A DNA stretch of 25,239 bases from an uncultured Oscillospiraceae bacterium (GCA_934593275.1 CAKTQE010000030.1:1-25239); one strand, 5' to 3'; positions 1 to 8,571 are shown, counted from the first letter of the stretch. Numbers and translations are program-made. Notes: a model not told the origin generated them from the letters alone.

Positions 1-19
1 AAAAAGGAGAAGATGTATC

Positions 20-1318
20 ATGAAAAAATTGCTCGCTTTGCTGCTGGCTGCCTGCATGATCCTGTCTCTGGCCGCCTGCGCTGATTCCAAGGAGCCTGTA
101 CGGGACGATCCCGCCCCCGCTACCGAAGCCCCCCAGGAGACCCAGGCCGCAACTGAGGCAGCTCCTGCCGAGGAAGCCAAGGATTACTCCGGCTACACCA
201 TCCGGATCTACTCCAACTCCAACTCCACCGAGCGTACCACTTGGCTCATTAACGAAGCCAAGGACGCCGGCTTCAACATCTCCATTGACGACAACACCGT
301 CATCTCCGGTGACGACAAGGCCATCCAGGCCGCCAACGAGAACAAGGACGGCGACATCCTCTTTGGCCTCAACGAAACCCGTTGGAGCCAGGTGGTCAAG
401 GGCCAGTATGAAAACCTGAAGCTGGTGGACTGGACCCCCAGCTGGGCCGACAAGGTTGGCGAGTATAGCTACCCCGGTCAGGCCTACGGTCTGGTCATCC
501 AGAACGTGCTGATGCTCTACCGTACCGATGACCTGGGCACCAAGGGCGAAAAGCTTCACTTCCAGCACTGGGCCGATGTGGTGAACTGCGGCTACACCTG
601 GTACCGTCAGAACAAGGTCGGCGGCACCACCAACTCCAACATCAACTCCGCCATTCTCTACGCTTTCACCGACCCCACCTCCCCCGCCGGCGGCATTTCC
701 GTTGACGGCTGGAAGACCCTGTGGAAGTACTGCCAGGACGGCAAGTTCGGCGGCGACGACTACAAGTACGGTTTCGATCCTCTGAACAAGGGTGACGTTC
801 AGGTTTCCACCTACTACTCCTCCTCCCTCTACGGCAAGATCGATGCCGCGGCTGAGGGTTCCGCCAACCCCCTGAAAGGCACCATGCAGCCTGAAAACTG
901 GGCCTTGGTAGACATTGACGACGGCACCTACTACATCGCCGAGTACTTAGGGATTCTGGACAAGGCCGGACGGACTGACGAGCAGACCGAGGCCGTCAAG
1001 GCTTTTGCCGAGTGGTTCGGCTCCGCCGAAGTACAGGCCGCCTGGGGTGACGAGTTCGACACCTATCCCTGCAACCAGGACGCTGCCGCCATTCTGTATC
1101 CCGACGGCATACCCGCCATTTACCAGATCAAGAACTTTGCCCGTACCACCGTTGGTGATACCGGCCTGACCTATGCCGAGTATGTTGCCGCCCACAGCGC
1201 CGAGTGGACCAACATTATGACCAACCTGGGCTTCTTCTGGAAGGACGATGCTTCCGCCTCCGCAGAACCCAACTGGGACACCCTGGACTGGGCGGCCCTG
1301 ACCCAGGCAAAGGCATAA
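20..1318 (+). CDS. ABC transporter substrate-binding lipoprotein (iron/polyamine/phosphonate type)
   Basis: The 432-residue product is the extracellular binding protein of the importer encoded by the next two genes. It starts with a lipoprotein signal: MKK, a hydrophobic core, and the lipobox LAAC ending at Cys20, followed by an acidic, Thr/Ala/Glu-rich linker to about residue 55. The rest resembles group 1/6 periplasmic-type binding proteins of the Fe3+, putrescine/spermidine and 2-aminoethylphosphonate importers. The call leans on the type of the neighbouring ATPase and fused permease, because no ligand residues can be identified by eye. An AAGGAG site 10 bases upstream supports the start. 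The promoter lies before the window. A strong hairpin follows the stop, which could let this gene be expressed above the membrane parts. The substrate is unknown. Confidence 0.85.
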   Translation: MKKLLALLLAACMILSLAACADSKEPVRDDPAPATEAPQETQAATEAAPAEEAKDYSGYTIRIYSNSNSTERTTWLINEAKDAGFNISIDDNTVISGDDKAIQAANENKDGDILFGLNETRWSQVVKGQYENLKLVDWTPSWADKVGEYSYPGQAYGLVIQNVLMLYRTDDLGTKGEKLHFQHWADVVNCGYTWYRQNKVGGTTNSNINSAILYAFTDPTSPAGGISVDGWKTLWKYCQDGKFGGDDYKYGFDPLNKGDVQVSTYYSSSLYGKIDAAAEGSANPLKGTMQPENWALVDIDDGTYYIAEYLGILDKAGRTDEQTEAVKAFAEWFGSAEVQAAWGDEFDTYPCNQDAAAILYPDGIPAIYQIKNFARTTVGDTGLTYAEYVAAHSAEWTNIMTNLGFFWKDDASASAEPNWDTLDWAALTQAKA

Positions 1319-1335
1319 TCTACATCTTAAACTTT

Positions 1336-1361
1336 GGCGAGCCGGTCCTGGCCGGCTCGCC
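1336..1361 (+). other. Intercistronic stem-loop between binding-protein and ATPase genes
   Basis: GGCGAGCCGG and CCGGCTCGCC form a perfect 10-bp stem around a 6-base loop, 17 bases after the stop codon. The following bases are only moderately T-rich (CATCCGTTTCTTT), so this is more likely a partial terminator or an mRNA-end stabiliser than a full stop. Such hairpins often sit after the binding-protein gene in ABC operons, where they help give a binding-protein excess. Confidence 0.6.
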
Positions 1362-1420
1362 ATCCGTTTCTTTCCCCATCACGCCGTACGAAATTATTAC
1401 ACAAGAAAGGGTGCCGCCCC

Positions 1421-2452
1421 ATGAATGAAAAAATGATCCAGCTGGACAACATCGTGGTCCGTTTCGGGACCTTCGAGGCCCTGCACAACATCAACGTTAC
1501 CGTGGGAGAGGGAGAGTTCTTCACTTTCCTGGGACCCTCCGGCTGTGGAAAAACCACCACCTTGCGGACCATTACCGGATTTATTGACCCTGTTTCCGGC
1601 TCTATCCGGGTCAAGGGTCAGGACATTACCCATGTTCCCATTGAGGAGCGGAACATCGGCATTGTGTTCCAGAGCTATGCTTTGTTTCCCACCATGACCG
1701 TTTATGACAACATCGCCTTTGGCCTGAAAATCAAGAAACTGAAAAAGGCCGAGGTTGACAAGCGGGTGCGGGAAATCGCTAAAAAAGTAGACCTTTCCGA
1801 CGAACAGCTGGGAAAAGCGGTTTCTCAGCTTTCCGGCGGCCAGCAGCAGCGGGTGGCCATTGCCCGCGCCCTTGTCACCGGACCCGCCATCATCTGTATG
1901 GACGAACCCCTTTCCAACCTGGATGCCAAACTCCGGGTGCAGCTGCGCAATGAACTGAAACGGATGCAGCAGGAATTCGGCATCACCACCATCTATGTAA
2001 CCCACGACCAGGAAGAAGCCCTGACCCTTTCCGACCGGATCGCGGTATTCAACAAAGGCTCCATCGAACAGATTGGAACCCCCAACGAGGTCTATAATCA
2101 CTCCGCCACGGAGTTTGTCTGTAATTTCATCGGTGACATCAACCGGCTCTCTGATGACGTGGGCCGGGCCTTGGGCGCGGACCTTTCCATGCACAACTAC
2201 ATGCGCCTGGAACGCATTCATGTCAACGTCCCCGCCAAGGAGGGGGACGTGGTGCTGGAGGGTACCGTGAAAAGCCGGGAATATTACGGCCTTTACATCA
2301 AGTATTCCATTGATTTGGGCAGCCAGATCATCAAGGTCATTGAAAAGAATGACGGCATCAATATCTACGAGTCCGGCCAGCGGGTCAAGGCTGTGCTGAA
2401 CCCCCGGGATATTATGGCCTATCCCCCGGAACAGGAGGCGACGGCCCAATGA
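1421..2452 (+). CDS. ABC transporter ATP-binding protein (PotA/FbpC-like)
   Basis: This 343-residue cytoplasmic ATPase powers the importer. All signature elements are visible: Walker A GPSGCGKT (38-45), Q-loop Gln84, signature LSGGQ (137-141), Walker B ending MDE (160-162), D-loop SNLD and H-loop His195. The first ~230 residues are the nucleotide-binding domain. The remaining ~110 form a C-terminal regulatory domain typical of the Fe3+/spermidine/phosphonate branch. The chosen start at 1421 has AAGAAAGG 10 bases upstream; a longer open frame from 1334 would run through the intercistronic hairpin and lacks a ribosome site. The stop overlaps the permease start as ATGA, which implies translational coupling. 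Confidence 0.93.
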   Translation: MNEKMIQLDNIVVRFGTFEALHNINVTVGEGEFFTFLGPSGCGKTTTLRTITGFIDPVSGSIRVKGQDITHVPIEERNIGIVFQSYALFPTMTVYDNIAFGLKIKKLKKAEVDKRVREIAKKVDLSDEQLGKAVSQLSGGQQQRVAIARALVTGPAIICMDEPLSNLDAKLRVQLRNELKRMQQEFGITTIYVTHDQEEALTLSDRIAVFNKGSIEQIGTPNEVYNHSATEFVCNFIGDINRLSDDVGRALGADLSMHNYMRLERIHVNVPAKEGDVVLEGTVKSREYYGLYIKYSIDLGSQIIKVIEKNDGINIYESGQRVKAVLNPRDIMAYPPEQEATAQ

Positions 2453-4362
2453 AAACCACCCCCATCCGTCTGGACAAGCGGACTGTCCCAAAAATCATCG
2501 GGTTTTTGCTGTATGCTTACCTGTTTTTGGGGTTTATGCTGATTCCCTGCTTCAACACCCTGGCCAGTGTCTTTACCACCGTCAAGCCTGACGGCACCCG
2601 GGACCCCTGGGCCGTGATCCGGTTTTTCTTCGCCGGAAACATGGGCCGGTATGTGCTGAACTCTCTGAAACTGGCGGTGTGCCTTGTTGTCACCGTGAAC
2701 ATCGTGGGCATTTCCATCGTGCTGCTGACGGAGTATTTTGACATCAAAGGTGCCCGTATTCTGAGGCTTGGCTACATGACCACCATGATCTACTCCGGCG
2801 TGGCCCTGGTCACCGGGTACCTGTTCCTCTATGACAGTGACGGCATCATCACCACCCAGCTGGTAAACCTTTTCCCCAACATGAACAAAAACTGGTTTTC
2901 CGGCTTCCGGGCGGTGCTGTTTACCATGACCTTTGCCTGCACCAGCAACCACGCCCTGTTCCTGCGGAACGCCATCCGGGGCATTGACTACAATACTGTG
3001 GAAGCCGCCCGGAATATGGGAGCGGGGCCTTTTAAGGTGCTGTGGAAAGTGGTGTTCCCCACCCTGGTACCCACCTTGTTCTCCCTCACCGTTATGACCT
3101 TTATTACAGGTCTTTGCGCCATGTCTGCCCCTACGCTTCTTGGCTATGACTCCATCAACCCGGAAATCGTCCGTCTGGCCGGTTCCTCTGCGGCAGACGA
3201 AGCTTTCCCCCAGGCCCGGGCGGCACTGCTGTCGGTCATGCTGGCGATTTTCACCATTGTGCTGCTCACGGTGCTGACGGCCTATGAGTCCAAGGGCCAC
3301 TACCTCTCCGTGTCCAAAACCAAGGCCAAGCTTGTAAAGCAGAAAATCAACAGCAGGCTCGGCAACATTCTGGCCCACATCTACGCCTATGTGCTGTTTG
3401 TCATCTACATGACTCCGGTGGTAATGATTATCCTCTTCTCGTTCCAGACCTACAAGGCCATTCGGATGAAGCAGCTGGATCTGACCTCCTGGACCATGCT
3501 GAACTTCTTTGGCTCCCGGGACTATGAGTACCTCACCAACCGGGGGACCTACAAACTGCGGAAAAACGCCATTTCCGGCCTATTTTCCAATGAAGCCACC
3601 CTGGGCGGCATCAAGCTCAGCTTTATCATGTCTGTGATTGCCGCGGCCCTGGCCTGTATCATCGTGGTGGTGGCCTGCAACTACATTTTCAAGAACCGGA
3701 AAAAGGCAAGCGGCAAGGCCCTGGAATACACCCTGCTGTTCCCCTGGCTGCTGCCCACCATTCTGATTTGCTACTCCTACCGGACGTTCTTCAATTCCGA
3801 AAGCGTCTTTTACGTCGGCGGCAAAAACCTCTACTACGCCCAGAATGTGCGGTTGCTCATTGTCATGGCCTATACCGTCACCAAGCTGCCCTTCTCCCTG
3901 CGGATGATCAAGGCCAGTTTCTACACCATTGACGAGGAACTGGAAGAAGCCGCCCGGAACCTGGGTTCCAGCGCGGTTCGGACCTTCCTGAAAGTGAAGC
4001 TGCCCATTATCCTCTCCAGCGTTCTGGCGGTCTTTGCCCTGAACTTCAATGCCCTGTTTACGGAGTACGACATGTCCGCCACTTTCGCCAGTTCCTACGG
4101 CACCACCTACGCCATGGTCATTCAGAGCATGTGCGCCGAGGAGGGCATGTATGGCTACAACATCAACGCCTCCGGCCGCCGCTGCGCCAGCACCGTGTTT
4201 ATCATGCTGGTCTCCGGCCTGATCCTCTACCTGGTTTACGGCGTGGGCAGCCGGGACCTGGGCGAGCGGCTGGAAATCAAGGACCGCCGCAGAAAACGCC
4301 GGGAAAAATTCCTGGCAAAATTCGGCGGAAAGAAAAAGGCCATGGAAGCCGTCACCAAATAA
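2449..4362 (+). CDS. ABC transporter permease, two fused membrane domains (FbpB/PhnU-PhnV-like)
   Basis: At 637 residues this is a head-to-tail fusion of two BPD-type permease domains. Each half carries its own ATPase-docking EAA loop: EAARNMGAG around residue 185 and EEAARNLGSS around residue 505. Multiple hydrophobic segments are spread over both halves, joined by a basic linker near residues 285-300. The C-terminus is very basic (RRRKRREKFLAKFGGKKK). Fused permeases of this kind are standard in iron(III), thiamine and 2-aminoethylphosphonate importers, though this one is longer than the usual 500-560 residues because of a large insertion before the second domain. It overlaps the ATPase gene by 4 bases (ATGA) and is the last gene of the operon. 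Substrate not determinable from sequence. Confidence 0.9.
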   Translation: MKTTPIRLDKRTVPKIIGFLLYAYLFLGFMLIPCFNTLASVFTTVKPDGTRDPWAVIRFFFAGNMGRYVLNSLKLAVCLVVTVNIVGISIVLLTEYFDIKGARILRLGYMTTMIYSGVALVTGYLFLYDSDGIITTQLVNLFPNMNKNWFSGFRAVLFTMTFACTSNHALFLRNAIRGIDYNTVEAARNMGAGPFKVLWKVVFPTLVPTLFSLTVMTFITGLCAMSAPTLLGYDSINPEIVRLAGSSAADEAFPQARAALLSVMLAIFTIVLLTVLTAYESKGHYLSVSKTKAKLVKQKINSRLGNILAHIYAYVLFVIYMTPVVMIILFSFQTYKAIRMKQLDLTSWTMLNFFGSRDYEYLTNRGTYKLRKNAISGLFSNEATLGGIKLSFIMSVIAAALACIIVVVACNYIFKNRKKASGKALEYTLLFPWLLPTILICYSYRTFFNSESVFYVGGKNLYYAQNVRLLIVMAYTVTKLPFSLRMIKASFYTIDEELEEAARNLGSSAVRTFLKVKLPIILSSVLAVFALNFNALFTEYDMSATFASSYGTTYAMVIQSMCAEEGMYGYNINASGRRCASTVFIMLVSGLILYLVYGVGSRDLGERLEIKDRRRKRREKFLAKFGGKKKAMEAVTK

Positions 4363-4363
4363 G

Positions 4364-4524
4364 GGAAGCTCTGATTAAATCGACAAGAGCTGGCGGCGAA
4401 AGATTTTGGTCCCAGGCAAGGTTTGGAAAATGAGGTAATACTGTATGTATTTCCCATTTTTCAAACCGCAGTCTGGGGGCAAAAGATTCGCCGCTCAGCC
4501 GCAGACGATTTATTCAGAGTTTCC
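4364..4524. repeat. 161-bp imperfect inverted repeat (MITE-like hairpin element)
   Basis: The two ~80-base arms are mirror images: the left begins GGAAGCTCTGATTAAATCG one base after the permease stop, and the reverse complement of the right begins GGAAACTCTGAATAAATCG. Similarity continues through GGCGGCGAA, TTTTGG/C, CCCAG and GGTTTGGAAAATG to the centre near 4444, with scattered mismatches. No transposase or open reading frame lies inside. The shape fits a miniature inverted-repeat element or a long RNA hairpin in the operon's 3' end. No second copy was seen in this window. Confidence 0.7.
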
Positions 4525-4539
4525 ATAAGTCCAAAAAAT

Positions 4540-4577
4540 CCCCGAAGCCTGGTAAAGCCCAGGTTTCGGGGGTTTTT
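4540..4577. terminator. Bidirectional intrinsic terminator between convergent genes
   Basis: CCCCGAAGCCTGG pairs with CCAGGTTTCGGGG (one mismatch) around a short loop. It is flanked by AAAAAA on the left and TTTTT on the right, so it can stop transcription from both directions. It lies between the ABC importer (+) and the HAD hydrolase (-). Confidence 0.9.
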
Positions 4578-4579
4578 AT

Positions 4580-5365
4580 TTACTTTGCCGCCCGGCAGAT
4601 GTCCCCAACGCCCTCCAGAATTTCCGTGGGCTGGTAGGCAAAGGTCTTGGGGGTGTCCCGGTCAGACACGCCGGAGAGTACCAGCACCGTGTCGATGCCG
4701 CTTTCCGTACCGGCGATGATGTCCGTATCCATCCGGTCCCCAATGACCACCGCCTCCTCGGAGTGGCAGCGGAGCATCCGCAGGCCGGTGCGCATCATCA
4801 AAGGGTTGGGCTTGCCGCAGAAATAGGCCTGTTTGCCGGTGGCCATTTCCACCGGGGCGATCAAGGCCCGACAGGCCGGGGCAATGCCCTTTTCAATGTT
4901 GCCGGATACATCGGAGTTGGCCCCAATCAGCTTGGCCCCGCCCAGCACCAGGTTCACCGCCCGGGTCAGGGTATCCAAAGAATAGGTCCGGCCCTCACCG
5001 ATGACCACATACTCCGGGTTCACATCGTTCATGGTGATCCCCGCGTCATACAACGCGTTGAGAAGCCCCGCTTCCCCAATAACAAAGGCGGAACACCCGG
5101 GAGCCTGGGCCTTTAAAAACGCCGCCGTGGCCAAGGCACTGGTGTAAAAATGGGCCTCCGGCACATCCAGCCCCATCCGTGCCAGCTTCTGCTGCAACTC
5201 CCTGGGAGTCATACCGGAATTATTGGTCAGGAACAAGTATTCCTTGTTGTTGCTTTGCAGCCACTGCACAAAATCCGCTGCCCCCGGCAAAATCCGGTTG
5301 CCATGGTACAGCACCCCGTCCATATCACAAATAAAGCCTTTCTTGGCTTCAAAATCAATTTTCAT
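4580..5365 (-). CDS. HAD-IIA family hydrolase (NagD/AraL-like sugar- or nucleotide-phosphate phosphatase)
   Basis: The 261-residue cytoplasmic phosphatase has the four HAD motifs: DMDGVL (nucleophile Asp14, acid/base Asp16), TNNS (47-50), the lysine in CGKPNP (Lys185) and GDRMDTD (209-215). The large cap between motifs II and III, with GANSD at 148-152, places it in the NagD/p-nitrophenylphosphatase branch (type IIA). Two in-frame ATGs open the frame (5371 and 5365). The second is preferred because GGAG lies 8 bases from it but only 2 from the first. It converges on the ABC importer and shares its terminator, so it is not part of that operon. The natural substrate cannot be told from sequence. 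No clear promoter was found in the short gap to brnQ, so read-through from brnQ is possible. Confidence 0.9.
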   Translation of the reverse strand: MKIDFEAKKGFICDMDGVLYHGNRILPGAADFVQWLQSNNKEYLFLTNNSGMTPRELQQKLARMGLDVPEAHFYTSALATAAFLKAQAPGCSAFVIGEAGLLNALYDAGITMNDVNPEYVVIGEGRTYSLDTLTRAVNLVLGGAKLIGANSDVSGNIEKGIAPACRALIAPVEMATGKQAYFCGKPNPLMMRTGLRMLRCHSEEAVVIGDRMDTDIIAGTESGIDTVLVLSGVSDRDTPKTFAYQPTEILEGVGDICRAAK

Positions 5366-5478
5366 TTTCATCTCTCCTTTTATTTACAGCTTAGCACCGG
5401 CATGTAAAGGCTGTTGGAGCGATAAAGTAAAGAAGTTGTAAAATTTTCACATATCATTTACGCGTTTTTTCTCTTTGG

Positions 5479-6819
5479 TTATACCTGGCAGTCCAGAACC
5501 GCCGGGGTTTCCTTTGGCTTGCACAAGGCTCCCAGCAGCAGGCTCAGCACCAGCATTCCTGCCGCCACACCCAGCCAGCCAAAGCCCATTTTGTAAAGGG
5601 GCAGCCGGTGCAGCAGCACCCCCAGGCCGCCCAGCGGCACCCCGGCATCCCCAAGGGCATACAACACGCTGACCACTCCGGTTCCCAGCACCGTCAGGGG
5701 GTAGACAAACCGATTCTGCTTCCACAGGCCGTGGCTCAGCCCCAGCAGAATCAGCACGATGGACACGGGGTAAATGGCATTCAGCACCGGAACGGAAATG
5801 CTCAGAATCATGTTGAGGCCCAGATTGCAGACCAGCAGGGAGAAGAACGTAATGACATAAACCCAGGTGCGGTAGGAAACGCCTGCAAAAAGGGTAGAAA
5901 AATACTGGGAAATGGAGTTGATCAGCCCCACACAGGTGGTCAGACACGCCAGGGTGAAAATCGCCGCCAGCAGTACCGCCCCGGTGCCGCCGAACACCTG
6001 GTAGACGATGCACCGCAGGGTCCAGGCCCCGTTCTCCTGAAGCTCATAAACCCCGGAGCTGCACATGCCCATATAGGACAGCATGGCGTATACCAGTGCC
6101 AAAATCGTTCCGGCCAGAAGCCCCGCCAGAACCGTATAACGCATTCTGTCCCCCTTTTCCCCCAGCCCGAAAGAGGCCAGGGTGGTGGAGATCACCAGGC
6201 CAAAATTCAGTGCGGCAATGGTGTCCATGGTGTTGTAGCCCTCGGTAAAACCTTTCAGCAGGGGCGCGGCGGCGTAGCTCTCCCGGGGCTGGGCCACCTG
6301 GGTCTGCCCCCGGAACAAAAAGCACACAAACAGCAGCGTCAGCAGGGTCAACATGGCGGGGGTCAGCCCCCGGCCAATGCGGTCCACCAGCTTTCCCGGG
6401 TTCAGGCAAAGCCAAAGGGCCACCAGGAAAAATACCAGGGAATAGACCGCCATCCACAGTTTCAAATTGGCCCCCTGGGGAAGATACGGTGCCACCGCCA
6501 TCTCAAAGGGAACGGAAGCCGCTCTGGGAATCCCCAGCCCCGGGCCGATGGAGAGATAAATCAGCAGCGTAAACACCAGAGAAAACCGTTTGCCCACCTG
6601 CTGCCCCAGCTTGTCCAGCCCGTCAAACCGGGCCACCACAACCACTCCCAACACCGGCAAAATTACCGCCGTGGCCAGGAAGCCCACCATGGCCGTCAGG
6701 GTATTGCTGCCTGCGTTCTGCCCCAAAAAGGGCGGAAAAATCAGATTCCCGGCTCCAAAAAACAGCGCAAACAGCATGACACTTACAACCAACAAATTTC
6801 TTTTTCCCAGTTTCATCAT
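5479..6819 (-). CDS. brnQ: Branched-chain amino acid : cation symporter (LIVCS family)
   Basis: The 446-residue, highly hydrophobic protein has the N-terminal hallmark of BrnQ carriers, with LFALFFGAGNLIFPP around residues 16-30, and about twelve predicted membrane segments. Full length matches the family. BrnQ proteins import leucine, isoleucine and valine with Na+ or H+. A GAGAGGA site 5-6 bases before the first of two adjacent ATGs supports the start. The gene sits behind a complete T-box leader with its own consensus promoter, so expression should rise when a cognate tRNA is uncharged. That agrees with an amino acid uptake role. No terminator was seen after the stop. Confidence 0.92.
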   Translation of the reverse strand: MMKLGKRNLLVVSVMLFALFFGAGNLIFPPFLGQNAGSNTLTAMVGFLATAVILPVLGVVVVARFDGLDKLGQQVGKRFSLVFTLLIYLSIGPGLGIPRAASVPFEMAVAPYLPQGANLKLWMAVYSLVFFLVALWLCLNPGKLVDRIGRGLTPAMLTLLTLLFVCFLFRGQTQVAQPRESYAAAPLLKGFTEGYNTMDTIAALNFGLVISTTLASFGLGEKGDRMRYTVLAGLLAGTILALVYAMLSYMGMCSSGVYELQENGAWTLRCIVYQVFGGTGAVLLAAIFTLACLTTCVGLINSISQYFSTLFAGVSYRTWVYVITFFSLLVCNLGLNMILSISVPVLNAIYPVSIVLILLGLSHGLWKQNRFVYPLTVLGTGVVSVLYALGDAGVPLGGLGVLLHRLPLYKMGFGWLGVAAGMLVLSLLLGALCKPKETPAVLDCQV

Positions 6820-6840
6820 TCTTGTCCTCTCTTTTTGTGA

Positions 6841-6880
6841 AAAAAATAAAGACCCGTCTCAAATTTCTTTGAGACGGGTC
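6841..6880 (-). terminator. T-box regulatory terminator
   Basis: GACCCGTCTCAAA and its perfect 13-bp complement enclose a 4-base loop and are followed on the minus strand by TTTATTTTTT. It competes with the antiterminator that includes the T-box sequence and lies 21 bases before the brnQ start codon. Confidence 0.93.
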
Positions 6881-7114
6881 CAGAACACCCGCGGTACCAC
6901 TCAAATTGTGCGGCAAAACGCACCACTCATTTCAGGCTCCAACAAGCCCTAGGCACTAACGCAGCCTACGCGAAAGCCCCTACTGGCAACGCTTTGGGGA
7001 CTCCGGCTCAGAAGGGATGGGATTTTGAAAGCAGTCCACCGGGCTTCCACCATCCCCGGCTCTCTATCGGCTGTACGGTCAAATCCGTCTTCGTCATCGC
7101 TTTTCTATGAAACT
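6841..7114 (-). promoter_or_regulatory. T-box riboswitch leader upstream of brnQ
   Basis: Read on the minus strand, the leader contains a Stem I region starting at GCGATGACGAAGACG (7100-7086). Next come a GA-rich AGAGAG motif and a distal loop GGATGGTGGAAG, then the T-box sequence TGGTACCGCGG (about 6900-6890), then the terminator. T-boxes bind a specific uncharged tRNA and switch from terminator to antiterminator. The specifier codon could not be fixed by hand. Folding GGATTT with AAATCC puts TTC (7029-7027) in the specifier loop. Alignment by spacing to the downstream GAGC suggests ATC (Ile, 7018-7016). BrnQ context favours Ile, Leu or Val. Confidence 0.93.
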
Positions 7115-7120
7115 ACGGCT

Positions 7121-7149
7121 ATTGTACACCCCAAATCCCGAACTGTCAA
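7121..7149 (-). promoter_or_regulatory. Sigma-A promoter of the brnQ T-box transcript
   Basis: Minus-strand TTGACA (7149-7144) and TACAAT (7126-7121) are separated by exactly 17 bases. Predicted initiation near 7114 is about 14 bases before Stem I of the T-box. Confidence 0.88.
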
Positions 7150-7228
7150 TAGGCATTTTTCCACGGCTCAGAATCAAAAGTCCTCCCATAGCGGGTGGTC
7201 GTCTTTCTACGAACCCAACGCCGGGCCG

Positions 7229-8077
7229 TCAATGCAGTGCTTTTGTGGGGCAAGCTTTGGTGCATTCGTAGCAGAGAATACACTCGGTGCCGTTTTTGCG
7301 GTTGCGGGATTCTTTGTTGACCTCCACGTTCATGGGGCAAACCCGGAGGCATTTGCCGCAGTGGATACACTTGCTTTCGTCACAGTGGATGCGCAGGAGG
7401 GAAAAGTAGCTCATGGGCTTGAGGAACACGGTGACGGGGCAGAGGTATTTGCAGAAAGCCCGGTTATCCCGGAACCAAAAGGCCAGACCGATGCCCGCTA
7501 TGTAGTAAAGTCCGTTTCCAATCAAAAAGAGCCAGAACATGATTTCTTCCAAGTGGGCGGCTTTCATCAGGAACAGGCCTGTTACCAGTGCCAGGGACAG
7601 GGCGAAGAGCAGATGGCGCAGAAGACCCAGTTTTTCTTTTCGGGGTGTCTGGGGCTGCTTATAGGGCAGAAAATCCAGCACCATGGCGGTCCAACAGGCG
7701 TAGCCGCACCAGCCCCGGCCAAAAAACAAGGGGCCAAAAATTTTAGCCACGGCATAGTGGATGGTGGCGGCTTCAAAGGTACCGAGAAACAGATAGTACC
7801 AGAAGCCCTCAATCTGCATGTTCTCCCGGGAGATCACCCCCAGATACAGCAGCATATAGCTGCCCACCGCCAATTGCACAAAATGACGGGCATAGCCTTT
7901 TCCGGCGGTAAAAAGGGCCGTTCCCAACCCGATACAGCCGCCGATATAGCTGAAATTCAGCAGATAGAATGAATTGCCCTTGACAAGCCAAAGGGTGACC
8001 GCCACCACCTCAAAAAGTAAAAACAGCAGTACCGAGGGCAGATAATTACGGAAATTCCTATTGCTTTTCATGTTCAT
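7229..8077 (-). CDS. Membrane 4Fe-4S binding protein (NapH/YccM-like)
   Basis: The 282-residue protein has an N-terminal membrane part of about six hydrophobic segments with the Fer4_5 cysteine motifs WCGYAC and CKYLCP. A C-terminal cytoplasmic di-cluster ferredoxin domain follows, with CIHCGKCLRVCP and CILCYECTKACP. NapH/YccM-type proteins pass electrons between membrane redox partners; the partner here is not apparent. Three in-frame ATGs lie close together. The one at 8077 is best placed (7 bases from GGAG), and the longer frame to 8152 would run through the upstream gene. It overlaps the preceding small gene by 20 bases, so the two are probably coupled. No terminator was found after it. 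Confidence 0.85.
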   Translation of the reverse strand: MNMKSNRNFRNYLPSVLLFLLFEVVAVTLWLVKGNSFYLLNFSYIGGCIGLGTALFTAGKGYARHFVQLAVGSYMLLYLGVISRENMQIEGFWYYLFLGTFEAATIHYAVAKIFGPLFFGRGWCGYACWTAMVLDFLPYKQPQTPRKEKLGLLRHLLFALSLALVTGLFLMKAAHLEEIMFWLFLIGNGLYYIAGIGLAFWFRDNRAFCKYLCPVTVFLKPMSYFSLLRIHCDESKCIHCGKCLRVCPMNVEVNKESRNRKNGTECILCYECTKACPTKALH

Positions 8078-8300
8078 CCTCATGCTCCTTTCGCTTTTTA
8101 CGCTTCCCCAGCATTTCCATCGCCGCACCGCCGCAAAGCCCCAGGGCGACACCCATCATCATGCCAAGGCCCATGTTATCAAAAGCCACCCCAAAAAGGA
8201 TCCCAAAGCTCAAGCCCACAGGCAGTCCCAGGATGCCGGTGCCGGTTTCATTTGGCTTATTGGGTGTTTCACCCTTTTGAATGTCTTGTTTCTGTTCCAT
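8058..8300 (-). CDS. Small glycine-rich membrane protein, hypothetical
   Basis: The 80-residue protein has a polar N-terminus (EQKQDIQKGETPNKPNE), two short Gly/Met-rich hydrophobic segments (about residues 20-41 and 43-60) and a strongly charged tail KRKKRKEHEDEHEKQ. This is a helical hairpin of glycine-zipper character. A GGAGGA site lies close before the ATG. It precedes and overlaps the 4Fe-4S membrane protein gene, suggesting co-translation and perhaps joint assembly. I do not recognise a named family. Confidence 0.75.
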   Translation of the reverse strand: MEQKQDIQKGETPNKPNETGTGILGLPVGLSFGILFGVAFDNMGLGMMMGVALGLCGGAAMEMLGKRKKRKEHEDEHEKQ

Positions 8301-8362
8301 AAAGTCCTCCCCGGGCCATTTTCCAGCCCTTGAATCCTGCTAATTTTCCCATTTTCATATTT

Positions 8363-8391
8363 AGTATACCCCGAAAATGTAAATCACGCAA
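8363..8391 (-). promoter_or_regulatory. Probable promoter of the membrane 4Fe-4S gene pair
   Basis: Minus-strand TATACT (8368-8363) is a good -10 element. TTGCGT lies 17 bases upstream (8391-8386) and matches the -35 consensus only in TTG. It is located about 63 bases before the small membrane protein start. Confidence 0.55.
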
Positions 8392-8537
8392 GCTGGAGTT
8401 CGTAAATCCTGGGTAAAAGACGGAACCACCTGGAAAGGGCTATTTTTTGCGTCAAATATCGGATACACCTTGAAGACCCCAAAGCATACGCATAAAAATA
8501 TTGTCGCTTCCTTTGGGGGCTGGAAAAGATTCTGCCG

Positions 8538-8571
8538 TTGCTTTTCGAAACTTTTGGTGTTATACTCCAAA
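8538..8571 (+). promoter_or_regulatory. Promoter of the LacI-family gene with overlapping palindrome
   Basis: TTGCTT (8538-8543) and TATACT (8561-8566) are spaced by 17 bases. An inverted repeat TTTGG...CCAAA (8553-8571) covers the -10 element, a position suited to repression. The 8-mer ATACGCAT, found twice in the downstream transporter operator, also occurs at 8486-8493, about 45 bases upstream of this -35. Confidence 0.65.

Noticed and set aside
5608..6840. 410-codon plus-strand frame opposite brnQ
   Set aside because: Antisense to a clear BrnQ carrier; Gln/His/Arg-rich composition of a shadow frame.
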